DNA from: Larkinella knui
GTDB taxonomy: Bacteria; Bacteroidota; Bacteroidia; Cytophagales; Spirosomataceae
Assembly: GCF_003858645.1 (NCBI RefSeq)
Contig: NZ_RQJP01000002.1
Coordinates: 1-64,000 of the forward strand
Reading direction: 5' to 3'
DNA: 64,000 nt
Shown here: one piece after another, positions 27,669 through 36,018 of the stretch
Layout: each line of letters starts with the position of its first letter
Numbering within the stretch: position 1 is the stretch's first letter
Program-made: the position numbers and the translations under genes
The notes under the pieces: model-generated
The model's database searches: none
Seen by the model: only the letters and a program-made list of their open reading frames with translations
Told to the model about the DNA's origin: nothing

Positions 27669-28166
27669 ATGTCCCCCGCTCGCCAGCACCGAACTGTTTT
27701 GAACTGGATTCAGCCCTCCCCCGCTGAACGGTATGAAATTTATTCGGAACTGGGTATCCCTCAGGCCGTTCTGACCATTGCCCGACCCGAACAGGCTATG
27801 ATCGAATCCCGGTTTGGCAGTTACCGGATTCAACGGCAAACGAAGTTTACCAACATCGCCGTTACCGATCTCACCGGTTCGCCCATTGCCACCATTCGTA
27901 CCAGCTGGTGGGGGCATCTTTACCTGACGTTTGACGACGGGCGCCAACTTCGCTTCCATTCTTCCGGCCTATTTCGCAGCCGCTGGCTCTGGAGCAGCCC
28001 CGATGGCGAACCCCGGGCGGTGGTGCAGCGCAGCCGAATTTTCTTTTCGCCCGAATGGCCCATTCGTGAAGGACTGTCGGCGCTTTTGACCGGTTTAACC
28101 ATTTTTTTTATTGTTACCAAACCAACGTCAGTATTCAGTTTTCGGTTTACGGTTTTCGGAGGCTGA
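27669..28166 (+). CDS. Unknown protein whose C terminus runs into a repeat
   Basis: From ATG 27669 (MSPARQHRTVLNWIQPSP) the protein has 165 residues, with beta-rich blocks such as ESRFGSYRIQRQTKFTNIAV and GHLYLTFDDGRQLRFHSSG, and a hydrophobic stretch at about 137-150. I do not recognise the family, although the layout recalls DUF-type lipid-scramblase-like folds. The last eight residues and the stop codon come from the left arm of element B (28141-28170), so the original end was probably different. It precedes the gss-like gene by 59 bases. Confidence 0.6.
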   Translation: MSPARQHRTVLNWIQPSPAERYEIYSELGIPQAVLTIARPEQAMIESRFGSYRIQRQTKFTNIAVTDLTGSPIATIRTSWWGHLYLTFDDGRQLRFHSSGLFRSRWLWSSPDGEPRAVVQRSRIFFSPEWPIREGLSALLTGLTIFFIVTKPTSVFSFRFTVFGG

Positions 28167-28212
28167 CGCAAGCGACTTCAAATGCGTCAGCCTCCGAAAA
28201 CCGTAAACCGAA
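28141..28212. repeat. Perfect 30-base-arm inverted repeat (element B)
   Basis: Arms 28141-28170 and 28183-28212 are exact reverse complements around a 12-base loop. The left arm lies inside the 27669 frame and gives it a TGA stop in GGCTGACGC. The right arm ends 13 bases before the ATG of the gss-like gene. It shares the CTGACGC end and the GTAAACCGAATACC unit with element A. Confidence 0.92.
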
Positions 28213-28225
28213 TACCCTAACGAAT

Positions 28226-29398
28226 ATGATACAAACCCGCCCCTTACCGGTTTCGCCGGATCAACAACTGCGCAACATCGGCTGGAACTGGATGCTCGGA
28301 ACCGACACGCTGGCGTATTTGACCAATGAAGTGGTGGTGGTTAAACCCGCCGAGGCTGATGCATATTATGAAGCGGCCAACCAACTGTTTGACATGCTGG
28401 TGGAAGCCGGGCAGCACGTGATCGATACCAATCGATTTAGTGAACTCGGCATCCCGGCCAACCTCGTTGACCTGATCAAACTTTCCTGGAGCGACGACCG
28501 GCATATTCAATTGTACGGCCGTTTCGATCTGGCAGGCGGCATCGCCGGGCAACCGATTAAACTGATTGAATTCAATGCCGATACGGCGACCTGCATTCCC
28601 GAAACGGCCGTCGTACAATACGCCCACCTGCTCGCGAATGGCCTGGATGAAGAGCGTCAGTTCAATTCCGTTTACGAAACGCTGGTCGGGCAATTCCGCG
28701 ACATCCTGCTGCAAAATGAGGACCTTCAGCCCACGTTGCTGCTATCGGCCCTGCGCGGTTTTCCGGAAGACGACAGCAACGTGGCGGTTTTGGGAGAAGC
28801 CGCCCGTGAAGCCGGCTTCACCGTCGAATTCGAGTACATTGACAAGGTTGAATTCTCGGTCGATGAAGGTGTTTTCAAGCAAAATCCCCAAACCGGTCAC
28901 TTCGACAAATTCGATTTCTGGTTCAAACTAATTCCGTGGGAATACATTGGTGAGGAAGAATCCGATCTGGCGCACATCCTGACCGAAGCCGTGCGTCGCC
29001 GGCAGGTCGTGGTCCTGAATCCGGCTTATTCGTTGCTGTTTCAATCAAAATACATCCTGAAAATATTGTGGGAATTGTATCCGTATCACCCGCTCCTGCT
29101 CCAGACCGAAACCCGCCCGTTAACCGACCGGCCCTACGTGGAGAAAGTGCTGTTCGGTCGCGAAGGGGCCAACGTCCGCATTCTGGACGAGCAAGGCCGG
29201 GTTACGGCCGAAGCTGAAGGTGAATATGGTGATTACCCGAAAATCTACCAGGAATACGTCGATTTACCGACGGATGCAGCCGGAAAGCGGTATCAGGCCG
29301 GTGTGTTCTACGCGGGCGAGAGTTGCGGTCTGGGCTACCGACGTGGTGGCGTCATTCTGGACAACGGTGCGCAGTTTGTCGGACACGTGGTGGAATAA
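28226..29398 (+). CDS. Glutathionylspermidine-synthase-like ATP-grasp protein
   Basis: The 390-residue protein carries the family blocks YGRFDLAGG...IKLIEFNADTAT, LIPWEYIGEEESD, VLNPAYSLLFQSKYILKILWELYPYHPLLLQT and the C-terminal YQAGVFYAGESCGLGYRRGG. These are ATP-grasp amide ligases, and E. coli YgiC/YjfC and the GspS synthetase domain are relatives. No amidase domain is present and glutathionylspermidine itself is not known to occur in this group, so the true peptide or amine substrate is open. It lies in a plus-strand run behind two unknown genes. Confidence 0.85.
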   Translation: MIQTRPLPVSPDQQLRNIGWNWMLGTDTLAYLTNEVVVVKPAEADAYYEAANQLFDMLVEAGQHVIDTNRFSELGIPANLVDLIKLSWSDDRHIQLYGRFDLAGGIAGQPIKLIEFNADTATCIPETAVVQYAHLLANGLDEERQFNSVYETLVGQFRDILLQNEDLQPTLLLSALRGFPEDDSNVAVLGEAAREAGFTVEFEYIDKVEFSVDEGVFKQNPQTGHFDKFDFWFKLIPWEYIGEEESDLAHILTEAVRRRQVVVLNPAYSLLFQSKYILKILWELYPYHPLLLQTETRPLTDRPYVEKVLFGREGANVRILDEQGRVTAEAEGEYGDYPKIYQEYVDLPTDAAGKRYQAGVFYAGESCGLGYRRGGVILDNGAQFVGHVVE

Positions 29399-29399
29399 A

Positions 29400-30197
29400 T
29401 CAGCCCATCAACAACGACTCCGCGCCGTCGATCCAGATGGGGGTGCCGGTAATGTGGCTCGCCTTTTCGGACGCCAGAAAGGCCACGAGTTCGGCCACCT
29501 GTTCGCTGGTTCCGGGTTTGCCATCGGTCAGCGGGATTTTGCCTTCCGGAAACTCGACGGGTTCTTTGGCCGACTCCAGGTCGCGCTTTTCGGTACTGTC
29601 TTCAATTTGGGTTTCGATGGCCCCGGGGCATACCACGTTCACCCGGATGCGGTGTTTGGCGAGTTCCAGCGCGGCCATTTTGGTAAAAGCCAGCTGACCA
29701 GCTTTGGTCGTCGAATACGCCGTTGCGCCCGTGTTGCTAAAAATTCGGGTACCGTTCACCGAAGCCGTAATGATGATCGAACCGCCGTTTTCCTTCAACA
29801 TCGGAATGGCATATTTCACCGTCAGAAACGTACCGCGCAGGTTGATGTTGATGGTTTTGTCCCACTCGTCGGGTTCCAGTTCTTCGATGGGCGCCCACAC
29901 GCCGTTGACCCCGGCATTGGCAAAAACGATATCTAATCCGCCCCATTGCTTCCGGATTTCGCCATACGCCTGCTGCATTTCGTCAGCACTTGCTATATCG
30001 GCCAGCAGAGAAATAGCTTCTCCTCCCTCCCGCCGAATCTGGTCGACGGTTTCCTGCAGTTCGTCTTCCGTACGGCCCAAAGCGGCCAGCCGGGCTCCTT
30101 TTCGGGCCAGCAGAAGGGCCGCGGCTTTCCCGATTCCCGAACCGGCTCCGGTTACCAATGCTACTTTTCCGGTAAATTCCCTATCTTGACTCATCAT
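29400..30197 (-). CDS. Short-chain dehydrogenase/reductase
   Basis: The 265-residue SDR has the cofactor motif TGAGSGIGKAAA, NAGVNG, and the active-site YSTTKAG with an upstream serine in ITASVNG. The C-terminal TGTPIWIDGAESLLMG is the usual final strand. Near the cofactor loop, GRTEDELQE suggests NADP preference. It is convergent with the gss-like gene with one base between them. The substrate cannot be deduced. Confidence 0.9.
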   Translation of the reverse strand: MMSQDREFTGKVALVTGAGSGIGKAAALLLARKGARLAALGRTEDELQETVDQIRREGGEAISLLADIASADEMQQAYGEIRKQWGGLDIVFANAGVNGVWAPIEELEPDEWDKTININLRGTFLTVKYAIPMLKENGGSIIITASVNGTRIFSNTGATAYSTTKAGQLAFTKMAALELAKHRIRVNVVCPGAIETQIEDSTEKRDLESAKEPVEFPEGKIPLTDGKPGTSEQVAELVAFLASEKASHITGTPIWIDGAESLLMG

Positions 30198-30353
30198 GGC
30201 GTCGACCGATTATGTTGCTTGTTGCTTAATCTACCCGCGCATGGTTCTTTTTGTTAGAAAATCAGGTCAATCTTTTCAAACTTTCTAGTAAATGCACATT
30301 TGGGGACGCGTTCAAAACCCAGGCTGCTTCCCTTCTAACCACTTCCACCGTAC

Positions 30354-30701
30354 ATGCATAACCTGAGTCTCTACAGCATTGCCGCCATTTACATCGTATC
30401 CGGTTTTCTGCATTTCTTCCGGCCCGACCCTTACCTCCGCATCATGCCGCCCTACATTCCCTACCATGCGCTCATGGTGGTGCTCAGCGGGATTGCCGAA
30501 CTGGTTTTGGGCGTCGGGTTGCTGTTTCCGGCAACCCGATCGCTGGCAGCCTGGGGGTTGATTCTGTTATTGATCGCTATTTTCCCGGCCAATCTGTACA
30601 TGGCTACGGCCGATAAATTCGCTGAAATACCGGCCTGGATTCGCTGGGGACGGCTTCCGCTTCAGTTGCTCCTGATCTGGTGGGCCTGGCGCTATACCTG
30701 A
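30354..30701 (+). CDS. DoxX-family membrane protein
   Basis: The 115-residue protein has four hydrophobic helices and the DoxX-like start YSIAAIYIVSGFLHFFRPDPY followed by MPPYIPYHALMVVLSGIAELVLG. DoxX-like proteins are small quinone-linked or partner membrane proteins of uncertain role. Its last codons overlap the end of the convergent GNAT gene by 10 bases. Confidence 0.85.
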   Translation: MHNLSLYSIAAIYIVSGFLHFFRPDPYLRIMPPYIPYHALMVVLSGIAELVLGVGLLFPATRSLAAWGLILLLIAIFPANLYMATADKFAEIPAWIRWGRLPLQLLLIWWAWRYT

Positions 30702-31237
30702 TCTGACGGGAAGCGGGTGCGTTTCCAGCGAACTCCTTCTTCTACGTCGCCAACCAGTAGAAATCCGTTTTTCTGCAACACCCGCTGCGAAGCAATGTGG
30801 TGGGCTGGCGTATCGGCCACCACCGTCTTCACGTCGGGGTGTTCAAAAATCCATTCCAGAAAACAGGCCACGGCTTCGGTCGTGAACTGCCGCCCTTCGA
30901 ATCGTTGATCCATAAAGTAACCGATCAGGGTTTGCCCATCCGCATCCGGGGTTCCGGCTACGCCGATGCCACCAATAGTCAGATTCAATTCGCGATGAAC
31001 AATCAGCCAATGGGTGTACCAAAACCAGTCGTCCGGATGAGCGATAACACCGGGGATGATATACTGCGGGAGCGCATCCTGAAATTCGGCCATGAAATCG
31101 TAATCGCCACTGAGTTTCAGGTCCGAAATTTCCAGTCCACGGGCCGTTTCCAGCGTAGTTCGGCTGATTGCCAATTGGTCGAGATCCGTTAGGGGTAATG
31201 GAATTAATTGCAACCGTTTTGAAAAAAGAGAAGTCAT
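30692..31237 (-). CDS. GNAT N-acetyltransferase (RimJ/RimL-like)
   Basis: From ATG 31237 (MTSLFSKRLQLIPL) the protein has 181 residues. The acetyl-CoA region appears as IGYFMDQRFEGRQFTTEA, followed by the VKTVVADTPAHHIASQRVLQKNGF motif, both typical of RimJ/RimL and GNAT_3 proteins. Members acetylate ribosomal proteins or small amines. The frame opens 17 codons upstream at 31288, and that start is less likely. Confidence 0.85.
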   Translation of the reverse strand: MTSLFSKRLQLIPLPLTDLDQLAISRTTLETARGLEISDLKLSGDYDFMAEFQDALPQYIIPGVIAHPDDWFWYTHWLIVHRELNLTIGGIGVAGTPDADGQTLIGYFMDQRFEGRQFTTEAVACFLEWIFEHPDVKTVVADTPAHHIASQRVLQKNGFLLVGDVEEGVRWKRTRFPSDQV

Positions 31238-31580
31238 TGGAGTAGCTGGTAAATGATTGATAGTAAAGACAATAGAATAGCACACCACCAGAAAAGTGAT
31301 GAACGATCCGGACTAATCAATCAATAAACCAGTCCAGGCAGGAAGCCGGAAAGAAGTGAAGTGTGCAGCGGCCTTTGTTTTAAACCGCTGTAAAGATACA
31401 TCCAAAGCGGTTCTTTTTCCACTTATTTCGGCCCAGACCGATAGCGGTGAGGCAATTGTATCGTATTGGGTCCGGATAATTGTACCAACGGTCAATATCC
31501 CCCGGTTTACGGTAGTCGTCAGAATCAGTAAAAAAAGTATTTTTATCCCTTTCTGCTTGAGTCAACGAACGAACCATTGT

Positions 31581-33617
31581 ATGAAACTCCCACAATCTCT
31601 CCTGCTGGCGGTCGGCGGAACCCTGTTGTTTACCGCTTGCAAAACTGAAAAAGAAGAAAATGCCCGGACGGTATTTTTTGACAAATCGGGCATGGACACA
31701 ACCATATCGCCCGGCAACGATTTTTTCTCCTACGCCAACGGCAACTGGGTTAAGACTACCAAGATCCCGGCCGATCAGAGCGGTTGGGGCTCATTTTACA
31801 CCTTATACGAAGAGAATCAGAAAAAAACCCGGTCGATTCTGGAAGAAGCCGCAGCCGCCGGGGCCGCAAAAGGCAGTACGGAACAGAAAGTGGGCGATTT
31901 CTACGCCAGCGGCATGGATACCGTTACGATTGAGAAAAAAGGCTACGATCCGCTAAAGCCCGAACTGGCTAAAATTGCCGCTTTGCGGGATTATAAGCAG
32001 GTTATTACTTACCTGGCCGCCGACGAAGCCAACCGGGGTGGCGACCTGTTTGGGCTGTATGTGGGAGCGGATGACCGCAAAAGCGATATCAACCGGATCA
32101 ATTTCGTCCAAAGTGGGTTGAGCCTGCCGGAAAAAGATTATTATTTCAATAATGACGAGGAAACCAAGAAGGTACGGACAGCTTTTGTCAAGTATATCGT
32201 TAAACTTTTTACGCTAACCGGCGTCGATTCCACGACAGCCCGCAAAAAAGCCGACGCGATCCTGGCGTTCGAGACGGCTTTGGCCAAATCTCACAAGGCG
32301 GCCGCCGACCTCCGTGATCCCATCAAAAACTACCACAAGTATTCGGTAAATGAACTGGCTAAACTGACGCCCAATATCGACTGGAAGTCCTTTCTGAGCA
32401 CGATGACGGCGAAAACGGACACGGTTTTGATGGGACAACCGGAATATTATCAGGCCCTGAATACGTTGCTTGCCACGACCCCGATTGAGGTTTTAAAGGA
32501 CCACCTGGCGTTCAATTTCATCGATAACAATGCCTCGCTGTTGAGCAAACCGTTCGTGATGGCCAAGTTTGAGTTCAGTGGCAAAACGCTCTCCGGCCAA
32601 CAGGCGCTGTCGGAACGCTGGAAACGCGTGGCTGGCAATGCCGATGCGTATCTGGGCGAATTGCTGGGGCAGTTGTGGGTGAAGAAATATTTTACGCCTG
32701 AAGCCAAAGAGCGGATGCTGACGCTGGTGACCAACCTTCAGAAAGCCTACCGAAACCGCATCGAGAAACTGGACTGGATGACGCCTGAAACAAAGAAAAT
32801 TGCGCTGGAAAAACTGGACGGTATTGCCAATAAAATCGGCTATCCGGACAAATGGAAAGATTATTCGGATGTGGAGGTTAAGCGGGACGATTATTTCGGA
32901 AATATCCAAAGCGCCCGCCGACACGAGAACAAGGAGAATATGGAGAAAATTGAAAAACCGGTCGACCGGACCGAGTGGGGTATGACGCCCCCGACGGTGA
33001 ATGCCTACGCCAATCCGTCGTTCAACGAGATCGTTTTTCCGGCCGGTATTCTCCAGTTTCCGTTTTTTGATAAAGATGCCGATGATGCCATTAATTACGG
33101 AAGTATTGGCATGGTGATCGGACACGAAATGACTCACCTTTTCGATGATCAGGGCCGCCAGTATGATGTTAAAGGGAATCTGCGCGACTGGTGGCAAAAG
33201 TCCGATGCGGACAAATTTACGGCTAAAGCTAACCAGGTGGTCAACCAGTACAACAGCTACACGGTTTTGAACAACCTGAAATTGAACGGTCGTCTGACGT
33301 TGGGCGAAAACCTCGCCGATCTCGGCGGTCTGGCCATCGCCTTCGACGCCTTCAAACTGACGGATCAGTGGAAAACTGATCAGAAAATTGACGGTTTCAC
33401 GCCCCAGCAGCGGTTTTTCCTCGGCTTTGCGCAGATTTGGCGTACCGTGATTCGGGACGAATCCCAGCGGGTTCGCGTACAGACCGATCCGCACTCGCCG
33501 GCTAAATACCGGGTCAATGGCCCCCTGACCAACTTCGCCCCTTTCTACCAGGCTTTCAACGTCAAACCCGGCGAAAAAATGTATAAACCGGAGGTTGATC
33601 AAACCCGGATTTGGTAA
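31581..33617 (+). CDS. M13-family zinc metallopeptidase (PepO/neprilysin-like) lipoprotein
   Basis: From ATG 31581 the protein has 678 residues with a signal peptide ending in the lipobox FTAC. The zinc site is HEMTH (H515, E516, H519) with the third ligand E576 in ENLADLGG, and NAYANPSFNEIVFPAGILQ lies before it. These define neprilysin-type peptidases that cut small peptides outside the cytoplasm. The C-terminal VRVQTDPHSPAKYRVNGPLTN block is also diagnostic. The open frame begins 75 codons upstream, but that part is low-complexity and not a signal peptide. Confidence 0.94.
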   Translation: MKLPQSLLLAVGGTLLFTACKTEKEENARTVFFDKSGMDTTISPGNDFFSYANGNWVKTTKIPADQSGWGSFYTLYEENQKKTRSILEEAAAAGAAKGSTEQKVGDFYASGMDTVTIEKKGYDPLKPELAKIAALRDYKQVITYLAADEANRGGDLFGLYVGADDRKSDINRINFVQSGLSLPEKDYYFNNDEETKKVRTAFVKYIVKLFTLTGVDSTTARKKADAILAFETALAKSHKAAADLRDPIKNYHKYSVNELAKLTPNIDWKSFLSTMTAKTDTVLMGQPEYYQALNTLLATTPIEVLKDHLAFNFIDNNASLLSKPFVMAKFEFSGKTLSGQQALSERWKRVAGNADAYLGELLGQLWVKKYFTPEAKERMLTLVTNLQKAYRNRIEKLDWMTPETKKIALEKLDGIANKIGYPDKWKDYSDVEVKRDDYFGNIQSARRHENKENMEKIEKPVDRTEWGMTPPTVNAYANPSFNEIVFPAGILQFPFFDKDADDAINYGSIGMVIGHEMTHLFDDQGRQYDVKGNLRDWWQKSDADKFTAKANQVVNQYNSYTVLNNLKLNGRLTLGENLADLGGLAIAFDAFKLTDQWKTDQKIDGFTPQQRFFLGFAQIWRTVIRDESQRVRVQTDPHSPAKYRVNGPLTNFAPFYQAFNVKPGEKMYKPEVDQTRIW

Positions 33618-33621
33618 GTAT

Positions 33622-33675
33622 GTACCTGCGGTTTAGTCCGTGTTTTTTGTTTAACACGGACTAAACCGCAGGTAC
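33622..33675. repeat. Perfect 23-base-arm inverted repeat
   Basis: Arms 33622-33644 and 33653-33675 pair without a mismatch around an eight-base T-rich loop. The element fills the space between the convergent M13 and outer-membrane protein genes, leaving only four bases and one base from their stop codons. The T-run is in the loop rather than after the stem, so it is not a textbook terminator. Confidence 0.92.
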
Positions 33676-33676
33676 G

Positions 33677-34336
33677 TTAATACCGCCGTCGGCCGCCAAT
33701 GTGTAAGTTGGCCCCCAATTTCACTTGCGGCCCGCGGTTGTTGCCCGCAAAAACCGGCGCTTTATCGTAATAATTATTTTCAATCATCAGCTCGAAGCTC
33801 AACTTTTCCATCGCTTTAAGGCCCACACCCAGACCGATATTCAGGCTGCTGAATCCGCGCCGGTCATTGGGCCCAACATCGCTGGAACGGAATTTTCCGA
33901 TGTTTAAACCGCCTTCGCCGAAGAGGTAGAACGTGTTCCGAATCGGGTAATACCGAACAAAAGCCCCCCCGGAATTGGCCCGGTAGCTGGTCGATGCCCG
34001 ACTCTCAAACGCACCCCGGATGCCCAAGGCCAAACCGCGTTTGATAAAATAGCCGACCCGCGGATTAAAAACCGTATACAAACCCTGGCCCTTTCCCGTT
34101 GCAAAGCCCAGAGAAACACCCACCAGAAAAGCGCCAGAGCGAAACCAGGGGGAGTCGGAGCGGTCAAAATAGGATCTTCGGTAGTCGGAGCGCACTTCTT
34201 CCGTTGCGGGTGGAGTAGCCAGCGAACTTGGAGCGGGGGTATCGCTTTTGAGCGTATCGGTTTCCTGCGCCTGAGCCACCAGGCCGGTTGTCAGACAAAC
34301 AGAGAATAGAAGGAGTCGATTTATATACGTTTTCAT
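33677..34336 (-). CDS. Outer-membrane beta-barrel-like protein
   Basis: The 219-residue protein has an N-terminal signal peptide ending QAQA, a polar linker, and alternating hydrophobic strands with many glycines such as FLVGVSLGFATGKGQGLYTVFNPRVG and LNIGLGVGLKAMEKLSFELMIE, ending in aromatic RRRY. This is the pattern of small Bacteroidota outer-membrane barrels (OmpA/PorT-like). Partners are not evident. Confidence 0.75.
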   Translation of the reverse strand: MKTYINRLLLFSVCLTTGLVAQAQETDTLKSDTPAPSSLATPPATEEVRSDYRRSYFDRSDSPWFRSGAFLVGVSLGFATGKGQGLYTVFNPRVGYFIKRGLALGIRGAFESRASTSYRANSGGAFVRYYPIRNTFYLFGEGGLNIGKFRSSDVGPNDRRGFSSLNIGLGVGLKAMEKLSFELMIENNYYDKAPVFAGNNRGPQVKLGANLHIGGRRRY

Positions 34337-34397
34337 TGGATTACGCTGAGTTGTCTATTTAAAACCAGACCGGCCGTATAAAGTTTGTCCAAATGCA

Positions 34398-34467
34398 AAT
34401 AGCCTGTTTTTTTACCGGAAATCGCAGACACTTTGCTGCGGTTGTCCGGTAAAAAAAACAGGCTATT
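34398..34467. repeat. Long inverted repeat after serC
   Basis: Arms 34398-34418 and 34446-34467 pair over about 21 bases, with one extra A in the right arm, and the central part contains a second small stem (CGCAG/CTGCG). It lies between the serC stop and the outer-membrane protein start and probably ends the serine operon. Confidence 0.8.
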
Positions 34468-34482
34468 GAGCTATAAAAAAGA

Positions 34483-35559
34483 CTAGGCTTTTGCCAATAC
34501 GTCGATCAACCGGCCAACCTGCCCGGCGTCGGTTGCGGGGAAGTTGGCAATCCGAATTTGCGAATCCTTGAACTGACCATACCCGCTGCCAACCACCATA
34601 CCGGCGTCTTTGGCCAGACTGATGATTTCCGAAGATGGTTTTTGGGTGCTGGCCACGACGACCGTCCGGGAACGGTGGCGGTCTTCTTTCACAAACGGTG
34701 AAAACTGCGGATGACTTTCGATGAATTTATACAGCATCTTCGCCTTTTCTTCAGTCTCCCGGCGAATGGTTTCGACCCCAATCCGGTTGAAATCCTGCGC
34801 AATTTTCCCCAGCAAATAAATCAGTAAAACGTTGGGCGTAGCCGGTGTTTCATACGTTTTGAAGTTTTTCCAGAGCGTCGGCAAATTGTTGTGCGCACCA
34901 ATGTGCTGATCGCCGTGCTTCAGCAGCTCGGCTTTTTCAAGACACTTCTCATTGGCGATCCAGACGCCCAGTCCGGCGGGCAAGCCAAAGGCTTTTTGAA
35001 CGGAAAAGAAAGCCGTATCGATCAGGGAGAAATCCAGATCGGGAAAAGGTGCCGACGAAACGATGTCGACCGCAATCAGCTTTTTGGCATTGCTGCGCTT
35101 CAGTTTGTGAATATCGACCGGCCGCATTTGTACGCCCGAACTGGTTTCGTTGTGCGTAACAGCGATCAGTTCCGCGTAGTCAGGCACCACGATTTCGCCG
35201 TAATCGAACCCCTCGCCGAACGGTTTTTCCTGCTTGTGGGTATACTTATGCACCCCGGTAGCGTATTCACAGAATTTCTTCGAAAACGACCCGTTGATCA
35301 GGTGAAAGCTTTCGTGTTCGACGCAATTGAGCATAATGCGCTCCCACACCTCCGACGCCGAACCGGTAAAGAAAATCCCGTGCGACTCCGGAATCGTCAA
35401 AAGCTCGCGCAATTGCTCAACACAGAACTGATACAGGCTCCGGAACCTGGCGCTCCGGTGCGAAATCGACCCAATCTGCTCATCCATCGCCGTTTGGAGG
35501 TGTTGGTAAACAGTCGGATATAACTCCGCTGGCCCGGCGGTGAAGTAGGTTTGTTTCAT
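34483..35559 (-). CDS. serC: Phosphoserine aminotransferase
   Basis: This fold type I class V PLP enzyme has 358 residues and begins YFTAGPAELYP, matching SerC proteins. The Schiff-base lysine is K189 in FSVQKAFGLPAGLG, and VTHNETSSGVQ and FPATDAG near the end are typical. It converts 3-phosphohydroxypyruvate and glutamate to phosphoserine. The operon context is decisive: the SerB-SerA fusion lies two genes upstream, so serine synthesis from 3-phosphoglycerate is fully encoded here. It starts six bases after the 145-residue protein. Confidence 0.93.
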   Translation of the reverse strand: MKQTYFTAGPAELYPTVYQHLQTAMDEQIGSISHRSARFRSLYQFCVEQLRELLTIPESHGIFFTGSASEVWERIMLNCVEHESFHLINGSFSKKFCEYATGVHKYTHKQEKPFGEGFDYGEIVVPDYAELIAVTHNETSSGVQMRPVDIHKLKRSNAKKLIAVDIVSSAPFPDLDFSLIDTAFFSVQKAFGLPAGLGVWIANEKCLEKAELLKHGDQHIGAHNNLPTLWKNFKTYETPATPNVLLIYLLGKIAQDFNRIGVETIRRETEEKAKMLYKFIESHPQFSPFVKEDRHRSRTVVVASTQKPSSEIISLAKDAGMVVGSGYGQFKDSQIRIANFPATDAGQVGRLIDVLAKA

Positions 35560-35565
35560 AATGGT

Positions 35566-36003
35566 TTAATAAAAATACTGCCTTGTCCAGATCAAACTAT
35601 CCGGCAACATTAACCCAAATTGCCCAAACCGTTCTTCGGTTGAGAGTACAATACTATTCGAAGGATCGCTCTTTTCATAAACTACCGGCAATTTCTGTTT
35701 CATCACCGAGTCCAGCTGCCACTTCGTAAGCTTCCAGAAAGCCCGGCTTTTCGCCGTAAACACCTTTCCGTCAACGTTGTACTGGACGTCAACGCGGTAG
35801 ACATCCCTGACTTTTCTCCTTTCATAGTTAAACCGTTCGATGGTTCCAACCGTAAAGGCCTGATCGTTCTGGATCTGCTTTCGTTCGTAAATGGTATACA
35901 GCTTTGGGGCGGCTGCCAGGGCAAGCAAGACAGGAGTAAAAGCCATGAGAATCACTTTCGATGGTGGCCATTCCATGCGTTTCTCTGTTACTTCCTCTCC
36001 CAT
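35566..36003 (-). CDS. Small single-helix membrane protein between serBA and serC
   Basis: The 145-residue protein has one hydrophobic segment at about 18-34 and then a beta-rich outer part with RRKVRDVYRVDVQYNVDGKVFTAKS and LPVVYEKSDPSNSIVL. The latter is the pattern of DUF3592-like proteins. It is placed 15 bases after serBA and six before serC, so it is a member of the operon. I see no catalytic residues. Confidence 0.7.
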   Translation of the reverse strand: MGEEVTEKRMEWPPSKVILMAFTPVLLALAAAPKLYTIYERKQIQNDQAFTVGTIERFNYERRKVRDVYRVDVQYNVDGKVFTAKSRAFWKLTKWQLDSVMKQKLPVVYEKSDPSNSIVLSTEERFGQFGLMLPDSLIWTRQYFY

Positions 36004-36018
36004 CCAGTTACCCGTTTA

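Noticed and set aside
26544-28212. A CRISPR array at the repeated palindromes
   Set aside because: There are only two elements, each an inverted repeat, with no regular spacers and no cas genes in the window.
31356-31580. 75-codon extension of the M13 peptidase frame
   Set aside because: The signal peptide and lipobox begin at the ATG at 31581, and the extra part has no signal-like features.
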